Positions 1-6,686 of a stretch of 26,503 nucleotides of DNA are shown here, one piece after another (within the stretch, counting starts at the first letter, position 1; the number at the start of each line of letters is the position of its first letter). Source of the stretch: Clostridia bacterium (GTDB lineage Bacteria; Bacillota_A; Clostridia; Oscillospirales; CAG-272); NCBI GenBank assembly GCA_017462125.1, contig JAFTRQ010000127.1, forward strand, positions 1 through 26,503, written 5' to 3'. Both the position numbers and the translations under genes were made by a program. The notes below the pieces were generated by a model. That model searched no databases. It saw nothing but the letters and a program-made list of their open reading frames with translations, and was not told the origin of the DNA.

Positions 1-369
1 ACCGCTGATGAGATCGCCGCTAACGCAGACTTCTTCTGCTTCGGTACAAACGACCTCACTCAGATGACCTACGGCTTCTCCAGAGACGACGCAGGCAAGT
101 TCCTCGGCGCTTACTACGACGCTAAGATCTTCGAGAACGATCCCTTCGCAAAGCTCGACACCACAGGTGTTGGTAAGCTCATGAATATGGCAGTTACCCT
201 CGGCCGTCCCGTAAACACCAACCTCCACGTTGGTATCTGCGGTGAGCACGGTGGTGACCCCACATCCGTTGAGTTCTGCCACCAGATCGGCCTTGACTAC
301 GTATCCTGCTCTCCCTTCAGAGTACCGATCGCACGTCTCGCAGCAGCTCAGGCAGCTCTTAAGAAGTAA
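1..369 (+). CDS. ppdK: Pyruvate phosphate dikinase, C-terminal end (partial)
   Basis: This is the last 122 codons of pyruvate, phosphate dikinase, which interconverts pyruvate + ATP + phosphate and PEP + AMP + pyrophosphate in the cytoplasm; in anaerobes it often serves glycolysis or PEP supply. The frame is open from base 1, so the gene begins outside the window. Visible family marks are the FGTNDLTQM motif near the start and [10 protein letters not shown], whose cysteine (codon 238-240) corresponds to the catalytic Cys of the PEP/pyruvate domain. The C-terminus, ending in a short alanine- and lysine-rich helix after [13 protein letters not shown], is normal for the family. A strong intrinsic terminator follows 23 bases after the stop, so the gene ends its transcription unit. 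The related PEP synthase and PTS enzyme I share the fold, but the [10 protein letters not shown] and GEHGGDP wording fits the dikinase best. Confidence 0.96.
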   Translation, partial: TADEIAANADFFCFGTNDLTQMTYGFSRDDAGKFLGAYYDAKIFENDPFAKLDTTGVGKLMNMAVTLGRPVNTNLHVGICGEHGGDPTSVEFCHQIGLDYVSCSPFRVPIARLAAAQAALKK

Positions 370-391
370 TTAAACATTCTCAATTTTGAGG

Positions 392-430
392 GGAAGACCG
401 TTTCCGAAAGGAAAACGGTCTTCCTTTTTT
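392..430 (+). terminator. Intrinsic terminator of ppdK
   Basis: A GC-containing stem (ggaagaccgttt with aaacggtcttcc) closes a small loop and is followed by a run of T (425-430). It sits just after the ppdK stop and before the next promoter. Confidence 0.93.
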
Positions 431-451
431 CGAGAATTAAACGTATTACAC

Positions 452-480
452 TTGACATTAAAGAGAATTTTGTGTATAAT
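452..480 (+). promoter_or_regulatory. Consensus sigma-A promoter of the 60-aa gene
   Basis: TTGACA (452-457) and TATAAT (475-480) are separated by exactly 17 bases, a perfect match to the housekeeping consensus. Predicted transcription start is about 487. The leader to the small gene is about 100 nt and contains a nested hairpin: AAAGGG (490-495) with CCCTTT (527-532), enclosing GAAGAT (507-512) with ATCTTC (518-523). Confidence 0.88.
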
Positions 481-543
481 AGTGTTAGTAAAGGGATGTA
501 TGGTGTGAAGATCGTTTATCTTCCTCCCCTTTGCGAAAAAGCT

Positions 544-587
544 ATTCATCGATTAATTTATGCCGCTGATGGCGGCGAATGGAGATT
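544..587 (+). repeat. Hairpin plus Shine-Dalgarno cassette, copy 1
   Basis: The sequence ATTCAT, an AT-rich stretch, then a GCCGC/GCGGC hairpin (about 562-576) followed by GAATGGAGATT leads directly into the ATG at 590. The same arrangement, with nearly the same wording, occurs at 9752-9799 in front of an unrelated gene. It supplies the ribosome-binding site GGAG (581-584). Confidence 0.6.
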
Positions 588-589
588 TT

Positions 590-772
590 ATGAATATTTT
601 CAAAAAGCTTTTCGGAAAATCCAAGAGTCAAGTCGAGAAAAAAGAAGAGTGCTGGTACAATAACGCCCATGAAAAGGAAAGAAGCATATGGAATGAACCT
701 TTGGATGGCGCGGCATTAAGCAATCCTAATCAATCGGACCACAGCATTATTATGCAAACGGCTAAGCATTAA
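590..772 (+). CDS. Small orphan protein of 60 residues, function unknown
   Basis: I do not recognise this protein. The start at 590 is chosen over the in-frame ATG at 560 because GGAG (581-584) lies 5 bases upstream, while the 560 ATG falls inside a hairpin and has no ribosome-binding site. The product has a basic amphipathic N-terminus (MNIFKKLFGKSK), a highly charged middle, one Cys-Trp pair (EECWYNNAHE), and a polar C-terminus ending AKH. It has no signal peptide or membrane segment. It has its own consensus promoter and ends before a bidirectional terminator, so it is a single-gene unit between ppdK and the convergent symporter gene. The MxIFKKLFGK opening resembles N-termini of many small peripheral or regulatory proteins but gives no function. 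Real translation is supported by the promoter, RBS and terminator together. Confidence 0.7.
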   Translation: MNIFKKLFGKSKSQVEKKEECWYNNAHEKERSIWNEPLDGAALSNPNQSDHSIIMQTAKH

Positions 773-809
773 AAATTCTCATAATAATCACAATAAAATA
801 CTATAAACC

Positions 810-851
810 AAAACGGATATTCAAGGCCTCAAGGCATTGAATATCCGTTTT
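810..851. terminator. Bidirectional terminator between convergent genes
   Basis: A perfect 14-bp stem (811-824 with 837-850) encloses a 12-base loop, with A's on the left flank and T's on the right, so it can terminate the 60-aa gene from the left and the symporter gene from the right. Confidence 0.85.
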
Positions 852-864
852 ATAATATGTAAAA

Positions 865-2310
865 TTATTGATTTTTTGTCGCATCAATTTCCTTTTTCTT
901 TTTAAACTTCACCGACGAGACCACCAATGACGACAGCGCAAACATAGCGATTACGTTGGGAATGACCATCAGGTTATTGAACATATCTGTCAGCTCCCAA
1001 ACGAGGTCGTTGGAGAGGCAGGTGCCAAGGAAAATGAACGCCACCGAAATGATGGAATAGATCAGCGTGGACTTCTTACCGAAAAGGTAATTTGCGTTGA
1101 CCTTTCCGAAGAAGTTCCAACCGAGGATCGTGGAAAAGGCAAAGAAGAAGAGACATACGGCAACAAACAAGCTTCCGATGATCTGACCTGCCTGCTCACC
1201 AAAGAGCTTTGCAAAGGTCTGTGTAAACGCGATCTGCACCATATTAGTCTTGTCAACGCCCACGGGAGCGACGCCGTTTTCAAGAATGCCACCCTTGGTA
1301 TAGAGCGTTGTAATGACCACCATTGCGGTCATCGTCAACACGACAAAGGTATCGATAAACACAGCAATGATCGCGGTCACGCCCTGCTCGTGGGGATCCT
1401 TGACGTTAGCCATCGCGTGAGCGTGAGGTGTTGAACCCATACCTGCCTCATTGGAAAACAGACCGCGCTTTGCGCCCTGGCTGATCGCTTGCTTCAGCGC
1501 ATAACCGATCGAGCCGCCGATGATGGCATTGGGAACGAATGCATATTTGAATATCATAACGAATGCCTCGGGGATCGATTTGAAATTCAAGCCCAGCACA
1601 AGCAAGCCGCCGACGATATACAAGCCCGCCATAATAGGAACCATTTTTTCGGTTACCGAAGCGATTCTTTGAATACCGCCCACAAAAATAAAGCTGGCAA
1701 ACACCGCAAGAATGATACCAATCACCCAACCGGGGATATCAATACCGAAAGACTTTGACACAGCGCCCGTGAAATTCTCCGCAATGGAATTCGATTGCAC
1801 CATACTGCCCATAAAGCCGAGAGCAAGAATCACCGCAGTTGCAAAAAAGCCTGCGAGGAAATTACCGAATTTATTATTAAAAGCCTTCTTGATGTAGTAC
1901 ACGGGACCGCCGGCAACGCTGCCATCCTCGCCGACCAAGCGGGTCTTTTGCGCCAGCACCGCCTCGGAATAGTTGGTCGCCATACCGAAAAATGCAATCA
2001 CCCACATCCAGAAGATCGCGCCGGGGCCGCCAAGCAGGATCGCGCCGCAAGCACCGACGATATTACCCGTACCGACCTGCGCGGCAATCGCAGTTGCAAG
2101 TGCTTGGAAGGATGAAATACCGCCCTTTTGCTTTCCGCCCTTCATAGTAAAGTTTCCAAACACGCGGCGGAAGCCCTCGCCAAAGCAACGCACCTGCACA
2201 AAGCGTGTTTTCACGGTGTAAAATATGCCTATGCCAACCAACAAAAAGATAAGAATGTAGTCGGAAAGATAGGCGTTGACAGTTTGTACGATTTTCAAAA
2301 TCACGTCCAT
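865..2310 (-). CDS. AGCS-family sodium:alanine/glycine symporter
   Basis: This is a membrane amino-acid:cation symporter of the AGCS (AlsT/YrbD/DagA) family, which imports alanine or glycine with Na+. The protein is 481 residues, normal for the family, with about 10-11 hydrophobic segments. The family signature near QVGTGNIVG and GGPGAIFWMW, and the later motif SNEAGMGSTPHAHA, are present. The start at 2310 is chosen because an AAGGAG site (2316-2321) lies 5 bases upstream; the open frame extends to 2535 but that part overlaps the riboswitch and is not translated. The glycine riboswitch and terminator upstream indicate that glycine level controls transcription, which favours glycine or alanine as substrate. 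It is monocistronic and closed by the terminator at 810-851. Confidence 0.95.
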   Translation of the reverse strand: MDVILKIVQTVNAYLSDYILIFLLVGIGIFYTVKTRFVQVRCFGEGFRRVFGNFTMKGGKQKGGISSFQALATAIAAQVGTGNIVGACGAILLGGPGAIFWMWVIAFFGMATNYSEAVLAQKTRLVGEDGSVAGGPVYYIKKAFNNKFGNFLAGFFATAVILALGFMGSMVQSNSIAENFTGAVSKSFGIDIPGWVIGIILAVFASFIFVGGIQRIASVTEKMVPIMAGLYIVGGLLVLGLNFKSIPEAFVMIFKYAFVPNAIIGGSIGYALKQAISQGAKRGLFSNEAGMGSTPHAHAMANVKDPHEQGVTAIIAVFIDTFVVLTMTAMVVITTLYTKGGILENGVAPVGVDKTNMVQIAFTQTFAKLFGEQAGQIIGSLFVAVCLFFFAFSTILGWNFFGKVNANYLFGKKSTLIYSIISVAFIFLGTCLSNDLVWELTDMFNNLMVIPNVIAMFALSSLVVSSVKFKKKKEIDATKNQ

Positions 2311-2370
2311 AAATACTCCTTCGGCGCTATAAATTTTACGTTTTTCCCGCGCGCCGCCGAAAAAAACAAA

Positions 2371-2400
2371 AGAAAAAAAGTCGCTGAACAGATCAGCGGC
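2371..2400 (-). terminator. Riboswitch expression-platform terminator
   Basis: On the minus strand CGCTGA and TCAGCG (2393-2398 and 2382-2387) form a stem around a 5-base loop, followed by seven T's (2373-2379). It lies between the glycine aptamer and the symporter RBS, the position expected for a transcription-attenuation switch. Confidence 0.75.
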
Positions 2401-2442
2401 TCCGAGAAAAGTATCACAGACATATTTTTTTGATGAACGTAT

Positions 2443-2530
2443 GTCTGCTCTGTCCTTTCGCCTGAGAGATTCGGACGGAAAGTCCTTGCACCTTCGGCAC
2501 TCGGCTTGCGAGATTCTCCAGAGCCCCTCC
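2443..2530 (-). promoter_or_regulatory. Glycine riboswitch (single aptamer) of the AGCS gene
   Basis: On the minus strand this reads as a glycine aptamer: a GGGGCTCTGGAGAATCTC opening, the internal GCCGAAGGTGCAAG block, and the AATCTCTCAGGCGAAAGGACAGAGC close. CTCTG pairs with CAGAG to form the basal stem. Only one complete aptamer is visible. Just 5' of it (about 2525-2565, minus strand) is a hairpin in which AGCCCTC faces GAGGGGCT, with a GGAACCGATC direct repeat in its loop; this could be the reduced partner ('ghost') aptamer seen in singlet glycine riboswitches. Binding glycine most likely prevents the terminator at 2371-2400 and allows transporter expression, but the direction of control is inferred from the family. 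Confidence 0.92.
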
Positions 2531-2575
2531 GCCATCGGTTCCGATCGGTTCCGAGGGCTTCAACGGTATGGGAAT

Positions 2576-2604
2576 ATTATACCACTTTATATAGCATTTT
2601 TCAA
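2576..2604 (-). promoter_or_regulatory. Sigma-A promoter of the glycine riboswitch transcript
   Basis: On the minus strand TTGAAA (2599-2604) and TATAAT (2576-2581) are 17 bases apart. Predicted start is about 2569, just ahead of the riboswitch. Confidence 0.82.
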
Positions 2605-2764
2605 TGTGAATTTTTAACAAACATATTAACGGTTGCGAGACAGTTTATGTGCAATACTGTGCCAACCTACAGAGCAATGCAGTCAATATAAAATCATTCT
2701 GTTTTTTACGGTACGGGTGCCTGCTAAGACCAATGCAATAAATCGTTTATAATGATGTGGCATT

Positions 2765-2809
2765 TGATAAAACCCGCGTATAGCACGATTGCTACTGTAC
2801 GCGGGTTTA
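2765..2809 (-). terminator. Terminator of the TIR-Sel1 gene
   Basis: A perfect 11-bp stem (AAACCCGCGTA at 2770-2780 with TACGCGGGTTT at 2798-2808) is followed on the minus strand by TTTTATC. It lies about 85 bases past the stop of the minus-strand gene. The remaining sequence from 2605 to 2892 shows no other gene or site. Confidence 0.75.
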
Positions 2810-2892
2810 TAATCTTGAGGATAATTGAAATCATCCATTATCGCCACAGTATGACGTTCAAGCAATTGATTTCAAAGTCAACGTCTGCTTGA

Positions 2893-4473
2893 TCACTTGT
2901 CGCACAGTCTTTCAAGGGACGCCTTCGCCTCCTCAACACCTTGTGCGGCTGCCTTTTCATACCAAAAGATCGCCAATTTTTCGTCCGCCTCGGGTAGCTC
3001 TTCGCCATACTCGCAAGCACAGCCAAGTGCGCACTGCGACTCTGCCTGCCCGTGATCTGCCGAAACCACCAAATATGCAATCGCTTTTTCCATATCCGCA
3101 GGTACACCCTTCTTGGTCGCATAACAGGTGGCAAGCAACATTGCACATTCGGGACTGCCCATCTTTATTCCTTCCTCGGCACTTATCGTCGAGTCAATAA
3201 AGGCCTCAAAGGGCGCATTATCCTCGTCATCCGGCCAAGCAAGCATTGCGCAATAGGCGTTTGCAAGGCCGTATCCGAGATCGGCGGCTTTCTCCAAAAG
3301 CTCAAGCCCCTTGTCCTCATCCGCTTCCACGCCGTCGCCTTCTATGTACGCTTCTGCCAAATCAAAGAGGCGTTCTCCCTCCTCTGTGGCTTGCTTTCTT
3401 TCTTCCAATTTCTCGCGTATATCGTCAAGCCCTTCAGCACCATAATTTAACGACAGAATATTTGCCCAACTTGTATCTCCGTCGTTGATTTTTTGATCGT
3501 AGGATTCCGATGCCTTTTTGTACCAATATTCGGCGCGTTCAAGACTGCAAAAGTCATAGATCTCGCCATCCTTGTAATATTCACCCATCTGAACCTGCGC
3601 CATTTCGAGTCCGTGCTCTGCCGCGTATACTGTATACATCAGCGCCATCGGAAAGCTTTCCTCAACACCCTCACCGTTGCGATAGCAGTTTGCTAACGAA
3701 AAAGCCGCGTCAAGGTTGCCAAGCTCATGTCCGCGTCGATACCACTCTGCAGCTTTCTCAAAATCCCGCTCTACACCGCAGTCGTGATCATAATAGCATT
3801 CACCAAGCTCGTAGCAGGCAATTCCCGAGCCAAGATCAGCGGCTTTTTCGTAATATTGGAGAGCTTTTGCCTGATTTTCCGCACCGCCTAACGAATTACG
3901 GTAAAACTCTGCCATTTCAAGCCACGACGCGCCCGGCTCCTTTTCTGCGCTTTTCGATAAGGTCTTATTAGTTTTTGCTTTTTTTTCGGTACAAGTCGCA
4001 GATTGTTGTTTTTCTTTTGCAGAGGCAGATACCGGCACCTCGACACTCGCGGCGGGAGCCACGATGGGATCAGTACCGCAAAGATCGCGCACGATCCGTA
4101 TTACGTCGCAAAAGGCGCGGTCATTCTCATCCAATTTATTTGGAAAGGCGATCTGGCAGTTACTGAGATAATATTCAAAGCTATCGTTAAGCACCAGATC
4201 CTCAAGCTGCAGGGCGAGAATCGGCTTCCGGTAGGAAACCGCGCGCTCGACCTCCTTGTCAACGGCAGAAGATTGCTGGGACGCATTGGTGAGCAGGAGC
4301 AAAAAGCAATCGCATCCTCGCACACCGCGAGTGATCGCGCCACCGTAGTTCTCACCGTAGGCGACGCTATATGGCGCCATCCAACTTTGAATTCCTTTGC
4401 CAAGGAGCACTTCACGAACCGCATCCGCTTCGGTTCTGTGATTCTGATTATAGCTTATAAAAACGTAACCCAT
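2893..4473 (-). CDS. TIR domain protein with Sel1-like repeats
   Basis: The 526-residue product has an N-terminal TIR domain (about 1-135) and a C-terminal run of Sel1-like alpha-helical repeats (about 182-525). The TIR part shows VFISYNQNHR at residues 4-13, GIQSWMAP at 27-34 and, near residue 74, the DKEVERA segment whose Glu74 sits where the catalytic glutamate of NAD-cleaving TIR domains lies. A lysine- and alanine-rich linker (about 138-181) separates it from repeats marked by ALQYYEKAADLG, AAEWYRRGHELG and IFWYEKAAAQG. No signal peptide or membrane segment is present. The start at 4473 has GAGGA 7-8 bases upstream. The gene has its own promoter and terminator and no partner gene. It might be an NADase effector, a defence protein or a scaffold; TIR-Sel1 fusions are known in gut bacteria but their functions are mostly untested. 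Confidence 0.88.
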   Translation of the reverse strand: MGYVFISYNQNHRTEADAVREVLLGKGIQSWMAPYSVAYGENYGGAITRGVRGCDCFLLLLTNASQQSSAVDKEVERAVSYRKPILALQLEDLVLNDSFEYYLSNCQIAFPNKLDENDRAFCDVIRIVRDLCGTDPIVAPAASVEVPVSASAKEKQQSATCTEKKAKTNKTLSKSAEKEPGASWLEMAEFYRNSLGGAENQAKALQYYEKAADLGSGIACYELGECYYDHDCGVERDFEKAAEWYRRGHELGNLDAAFSLANCYRNGEGVEESFPMALMYTVYAAEHGLEMAQVQMGEYYKDGEIYDFCSLERAEYWYKKASESYDQKINDGDTSWANILSLNYGAEGLDDIREKLEERKQATEEGERLFDLAEAYIEGDGVEADEDKGLELLEKAADLGYGLANAYCAMLAWPDDEDNAPFEAFIDSTISAEEGIKMGSPECAMLLATCYATKKGVPADMEKAIAYLVVSADHGQAESQCALGCACEYGEELPEADEKLAIFWYEKAAAQGVEEAKASLERLCDK

Positions 4474-4517
4474 TGATATTCCTCACACGTACACGCCTGA
4501 AATAAATTATCAAATTT

Positions 4518-4546
4518 ATTATAACATAAAAATGCAGTTTTGTACA
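4518..4546 (-). promoter_or_regulatory. Probable promoter of the TIR-Sel1 gene
   Basis: On the minus strand TATAAT (4518-4523) lies 17 bases from TGTACA (4541-4546), which matches the -35 consensus at four of six positions. Confidence 0.5.
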
Positions 4547-4648
4547 TAGCATCTGCGCAAAAAACGGTAAATTATTTTATGAATCGACTCTCGCTGTAAA
4601 GATGATTCCGCCTCCGTCGCTTTTGTTTATCTTTATTTAACATTTTCG

Positions 4649-4657
4649 TGATAGAAT
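4649..4657 (+). promoter_or_regulatory. Possible extended -10 promoter of the two-component operon
   Basis: TGATAGAAT is an extended -10 (TG, one base, TAGAAT) about 38 bases ahead of the response-regulator start. No good -35 is seen at 17 bases, consistent with an extended -10 type. Confidence 0.4.
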
Positions 4658-4694
4658 ATAGAAAACAATCCCAGTTTATTATTTTGGAGGCAAT

Positions 4695-5369
4695 ATGTTC
4701 AACATTATGATCGTTGAGGACGACAGCAATCAGCGAAAGCTGATGACTACCGTTCTTGAGCAGTACGGATATAACGTTATTCAGGCAGTTGACGGGATCG
4801 ATGCGTTGGATCAGCTCGACAAAAAGCACGTGGATCTGATCATCCTTGATATTATGATGCCCCGAATGGATGGCTTCGAGCTGACGGACACCCTCCGCCA
4901 ATCGGGTTGCAACATTCCGATCCTGATGGTCACGGCAAAGCAATCCCCTGTTGACAAGCGCAAGGGCTTTATCATCGGAACAGACGACTACATGACTAAG
5001 CCTGTCGACGAGGAGGAGATGGTGCTCCGCGTGGGCGCGTTGCTCCGTCGCTCCAAGATCGCCAACGAGCGAAAGCTGACCGTAGGCTCCACCACCCTTT
5101 ATTACGATTCCTTCACGGTCGTCTGCGGAAACGTAACAAACGAGCACCCGCAAAAGGAGTTTTTGCTCCTTTTCAAGCTGCTTTCCTACCCCGGCAAGAT
5201 CTTCACCCGCCGTCAGCTGATGGACGAGATATGGGATATGGACAGCGAAAGCGACGAGAGAACCGTTGACGTACATATCAGCCGTCTGCGTGACAGATAC
5301 CGCGGCTGTCCCGATTTTGAGATCGTTACCGTGCGCGGACTTGGCTACAAGGCGGTACATCTGAAATGA
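4695..5369 (+). CDS. OmpR/PhoB-family response regulator
   Basis: This is a two-domain transcription regulator of 224 residues. The receiver domain (about 1-120) shows the acidic pocket VEDD at 7-10, the phospho-acceptor Asp52 in LDIMMP, Thr80 and Lys102 in TKP. The C-terminal winged-helix DNA-binding domain (about 130-224) shows FTRRQLMDEIW and the RTVDVHISRLR recognition-helix region, ending in VRGLGYKAV as is usual. GGAGG (4686-4690) lies 4 bases before the ATG. The stop overlaps the start of the kinase gene by 4 bases (ATGA), so the pair is translationally coupled. The regulon cannot be told from sequence: the adjacent genes on this strand are rnpB and rimO, behind a terminator. Confidence 0.96.
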   Translation: MFNIMIVEDDSNQRKLMTTVLEQYGYNVIQAVDGIDALDQLDKKHVDLIILDIMMPRMDGFELTDTLRQSGCNIPILMVTAKQSPVDKRKGFIIGTDDYMTKPVDEEEMVLRVGALLRRSKIANERKLTVGSTTLYYDSFTVVCGNVTNEHPQKEFLLLFKLLSYPGKIFTRRQLMDEIWDMDSESDERTVDVHISRLRDRYRGCPDFEIVTVRGLGYKAVHLK

Positions 5370-6508
5370 GAAAAAAGCACGATTTTGAGGACGTAACCGT
5401 GAAAAAGATCCCCGAAAGCGAGAGCATATCCCGCGCAAGAAAGCACATCGTCCTTTCTCTTTCGGGAACAAAGATCAAAAAGGTTCACACCATAAGATCG
5501 AGATTCGGACTTATCGTTCTGCTTCTGTTCGGAGCCGCGGGCGGTGTGACCGCATTGATCTTTTACGTCCTTCAGCTCTTCTCTTTTTACGATAAGTATT
5601 TCAGCAACGGCGCGGTTCTGGTAGCCGCAATGACGCTTACTTTCATTTTTCTCGGTATTATGATGACAGGTGCCACCCTGCGTATCTGGTTCGGGCGAGT
5701 CACGAGGATCACCGAGGGCTTGCGAGAGATCGCAAAGGGTAATTTTTCGGCGCGCGTCTCCGAACGTGACCAAAAGGAGGTCATCACCGAGCTTGGCGAT
5801 CTTGAAAAAACCTTTAATCAGATGGCATCCGATCTTGAGGGCATTGAGATGTTCCGCAACGACTTCATCAACAACTTTTCCCATGAATTCAAGACCCCCA
5901 TCGTGTCGATCCGCGGCTTTGCGAGACAGCTGCAGAGCGGAAATCTTACCGAGGAGCAAAAGCGAGAGTATATTGACATCATCGTTTCGGAGTCCGAACG
6001 GCTTGCTACCATGTCGCAAAACGTTTTGTTGCTGACGAAGCTTGAAAACCAAAGCATCGTCACCGAAAAAACCGAGTTCGATCTTGACGAGCAGATAAGA
6101 AACTGCATCCTGCTTTTGGAAAAATCCTGGGAAGAGAAAAACATCGAGCTCGACCTTGAGCTTGATGAGGTTGAATACGTTTTCAACGAGGAAATGCTCT
6201 CCCACCTATGGATCAATCTCCTGTCCAATGCCATCAAATTCACTCCCGACGGCGGAAAGATCTCCTGTCGGCTGAAGAAGGAAAACGGCGCTGTAGTTTT
6301 TGTGATCCGCGATACGGGCCCCGGTATGACCGAGGAGGTCAAAGCGCGGATATTCGAAAAGTTCTATCAGGGAGACACCTCTCACACGGGAGCGGGAAAC
6401 GGCATCGGACTTAACATCGTCCAGCGGATCGTCACTCTGGCAGACGGTGAGATCATAGTGGAAAGTGAGCTGCAAAAGGGCTCCGCATTCACCGTAATCC
6501 TACCTTAA
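5366..6508 (+). CDS. Sensor histidine kinase, short-loop type
   Basis: This is the 380-residue membrane kinase partner of the preceding regulator. It has a basic cytoplasmic N-terminus of about 46 residues, TM1 (about 47-71), an external loop of only about 10 residues, TM2 (about 82-104), a HAMP linker (about 105-160), a HisKA dimerisation domain with His173 in NNFSHEFKTP, and a HATPase domain with the N box (LLSNAIKFTP), G1 (IRDTGPGM) and G2 (GNGIGLNIV). With so short an outer loop it belongs with intramembrane-sensing kinases, which detect membrane stress or take signals from a partner protein. The unusually long basic N-terminus before TM1 could be a docking site. No transporter partner such as a BceAB pair is adjacent. 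Confidence 0.95.
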   Translation: MRKKHDFEDVTVKKIPESESISRARKHIVLSLSGTKIKKVHTIRSRFGLIVLLLFGAAGGVTALIFYVLQLFSFYDKYFSNGAVLVAAMTLTFIFLGIMMTGATLRIWFGRVTRITEGLREIAKGNFSARVSERDQKEVITELGDLEKTFNQMASDLEGIEMFRNDFINNFSHEFKTPIVSIRGFARQLQSGNLTEEQKREYIDIIVSESERLATMSQNVLLLTKLENQSIVTEKTEFDLDEQIRNCILLLEKSWEEKNIELDLELDEVEYVFNEEMLSHLWINLLSNAIKFTPDGGKISCRLKKENGAVVFVIRDTGPGMTEEVKARIFEKFYQGDTSHTGAGNGIGLNIVQRIVTLADGEIIVESELQKGSAFTVILP

Positions 6509-6563
6509 ACGACAATATTTTCTATTTATTGTTGTTTATTCTATCAATTGTTTATTTTTCTTC

Positions 6564-6597
6564 AAAAAAGCAGGCAGAATCAGCTGTCTGCTTTTTT
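6564..6597 (+). terminator. Terminator of the two-component operon
   Basis: AAGCAGGCAG pairs with CTGTCTGCTT across a 6-base loop, preceded by A's and followed by six T's. Confidence 0.88.
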
Positions 6598-6651
6598 GAC
6601 AAAAGGACAATCAAATACCGTCAACAAATCCCATAGTTTTCGGCAAAACAA

Positions 6652-6680
6652 TTGACAAAAGTATAAATTAATGATATAAT
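6652..6680 (+). promoter_or_regulatory. Consensus sigma-A promoter of rnpB
   Basis: TTGACA (6652-6657) and TATAAT (6675-6680) are spaced by 17 bases. The predicted start at about 6687 coincides with the first base of the RNase P RNA P1 stem. Confidence 0.93.
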
Positions 6681-6686
6681 ATAATG

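Noticed and set aside
472..663. 63-codon open frame overlapping the small orphan gene
   Set aside because: It begins within the -10 region of the promoter and has no ribosome-binding site, so it cannot be translated from that transcript.
4572..5471. 299-codon minus-strand open frame opposite the response regulator
   Set aside because: Antisense to a well-supported regulator and kinase start, with no RBS or family resemblance.
2893..6508. Multi-gene defence island around the TIR protein
   Set aside because: Neighbours are an amino-acid symporter and an ordinary two-component pair, each with its own promoter and terminator; nothing links them to the TIR gene.
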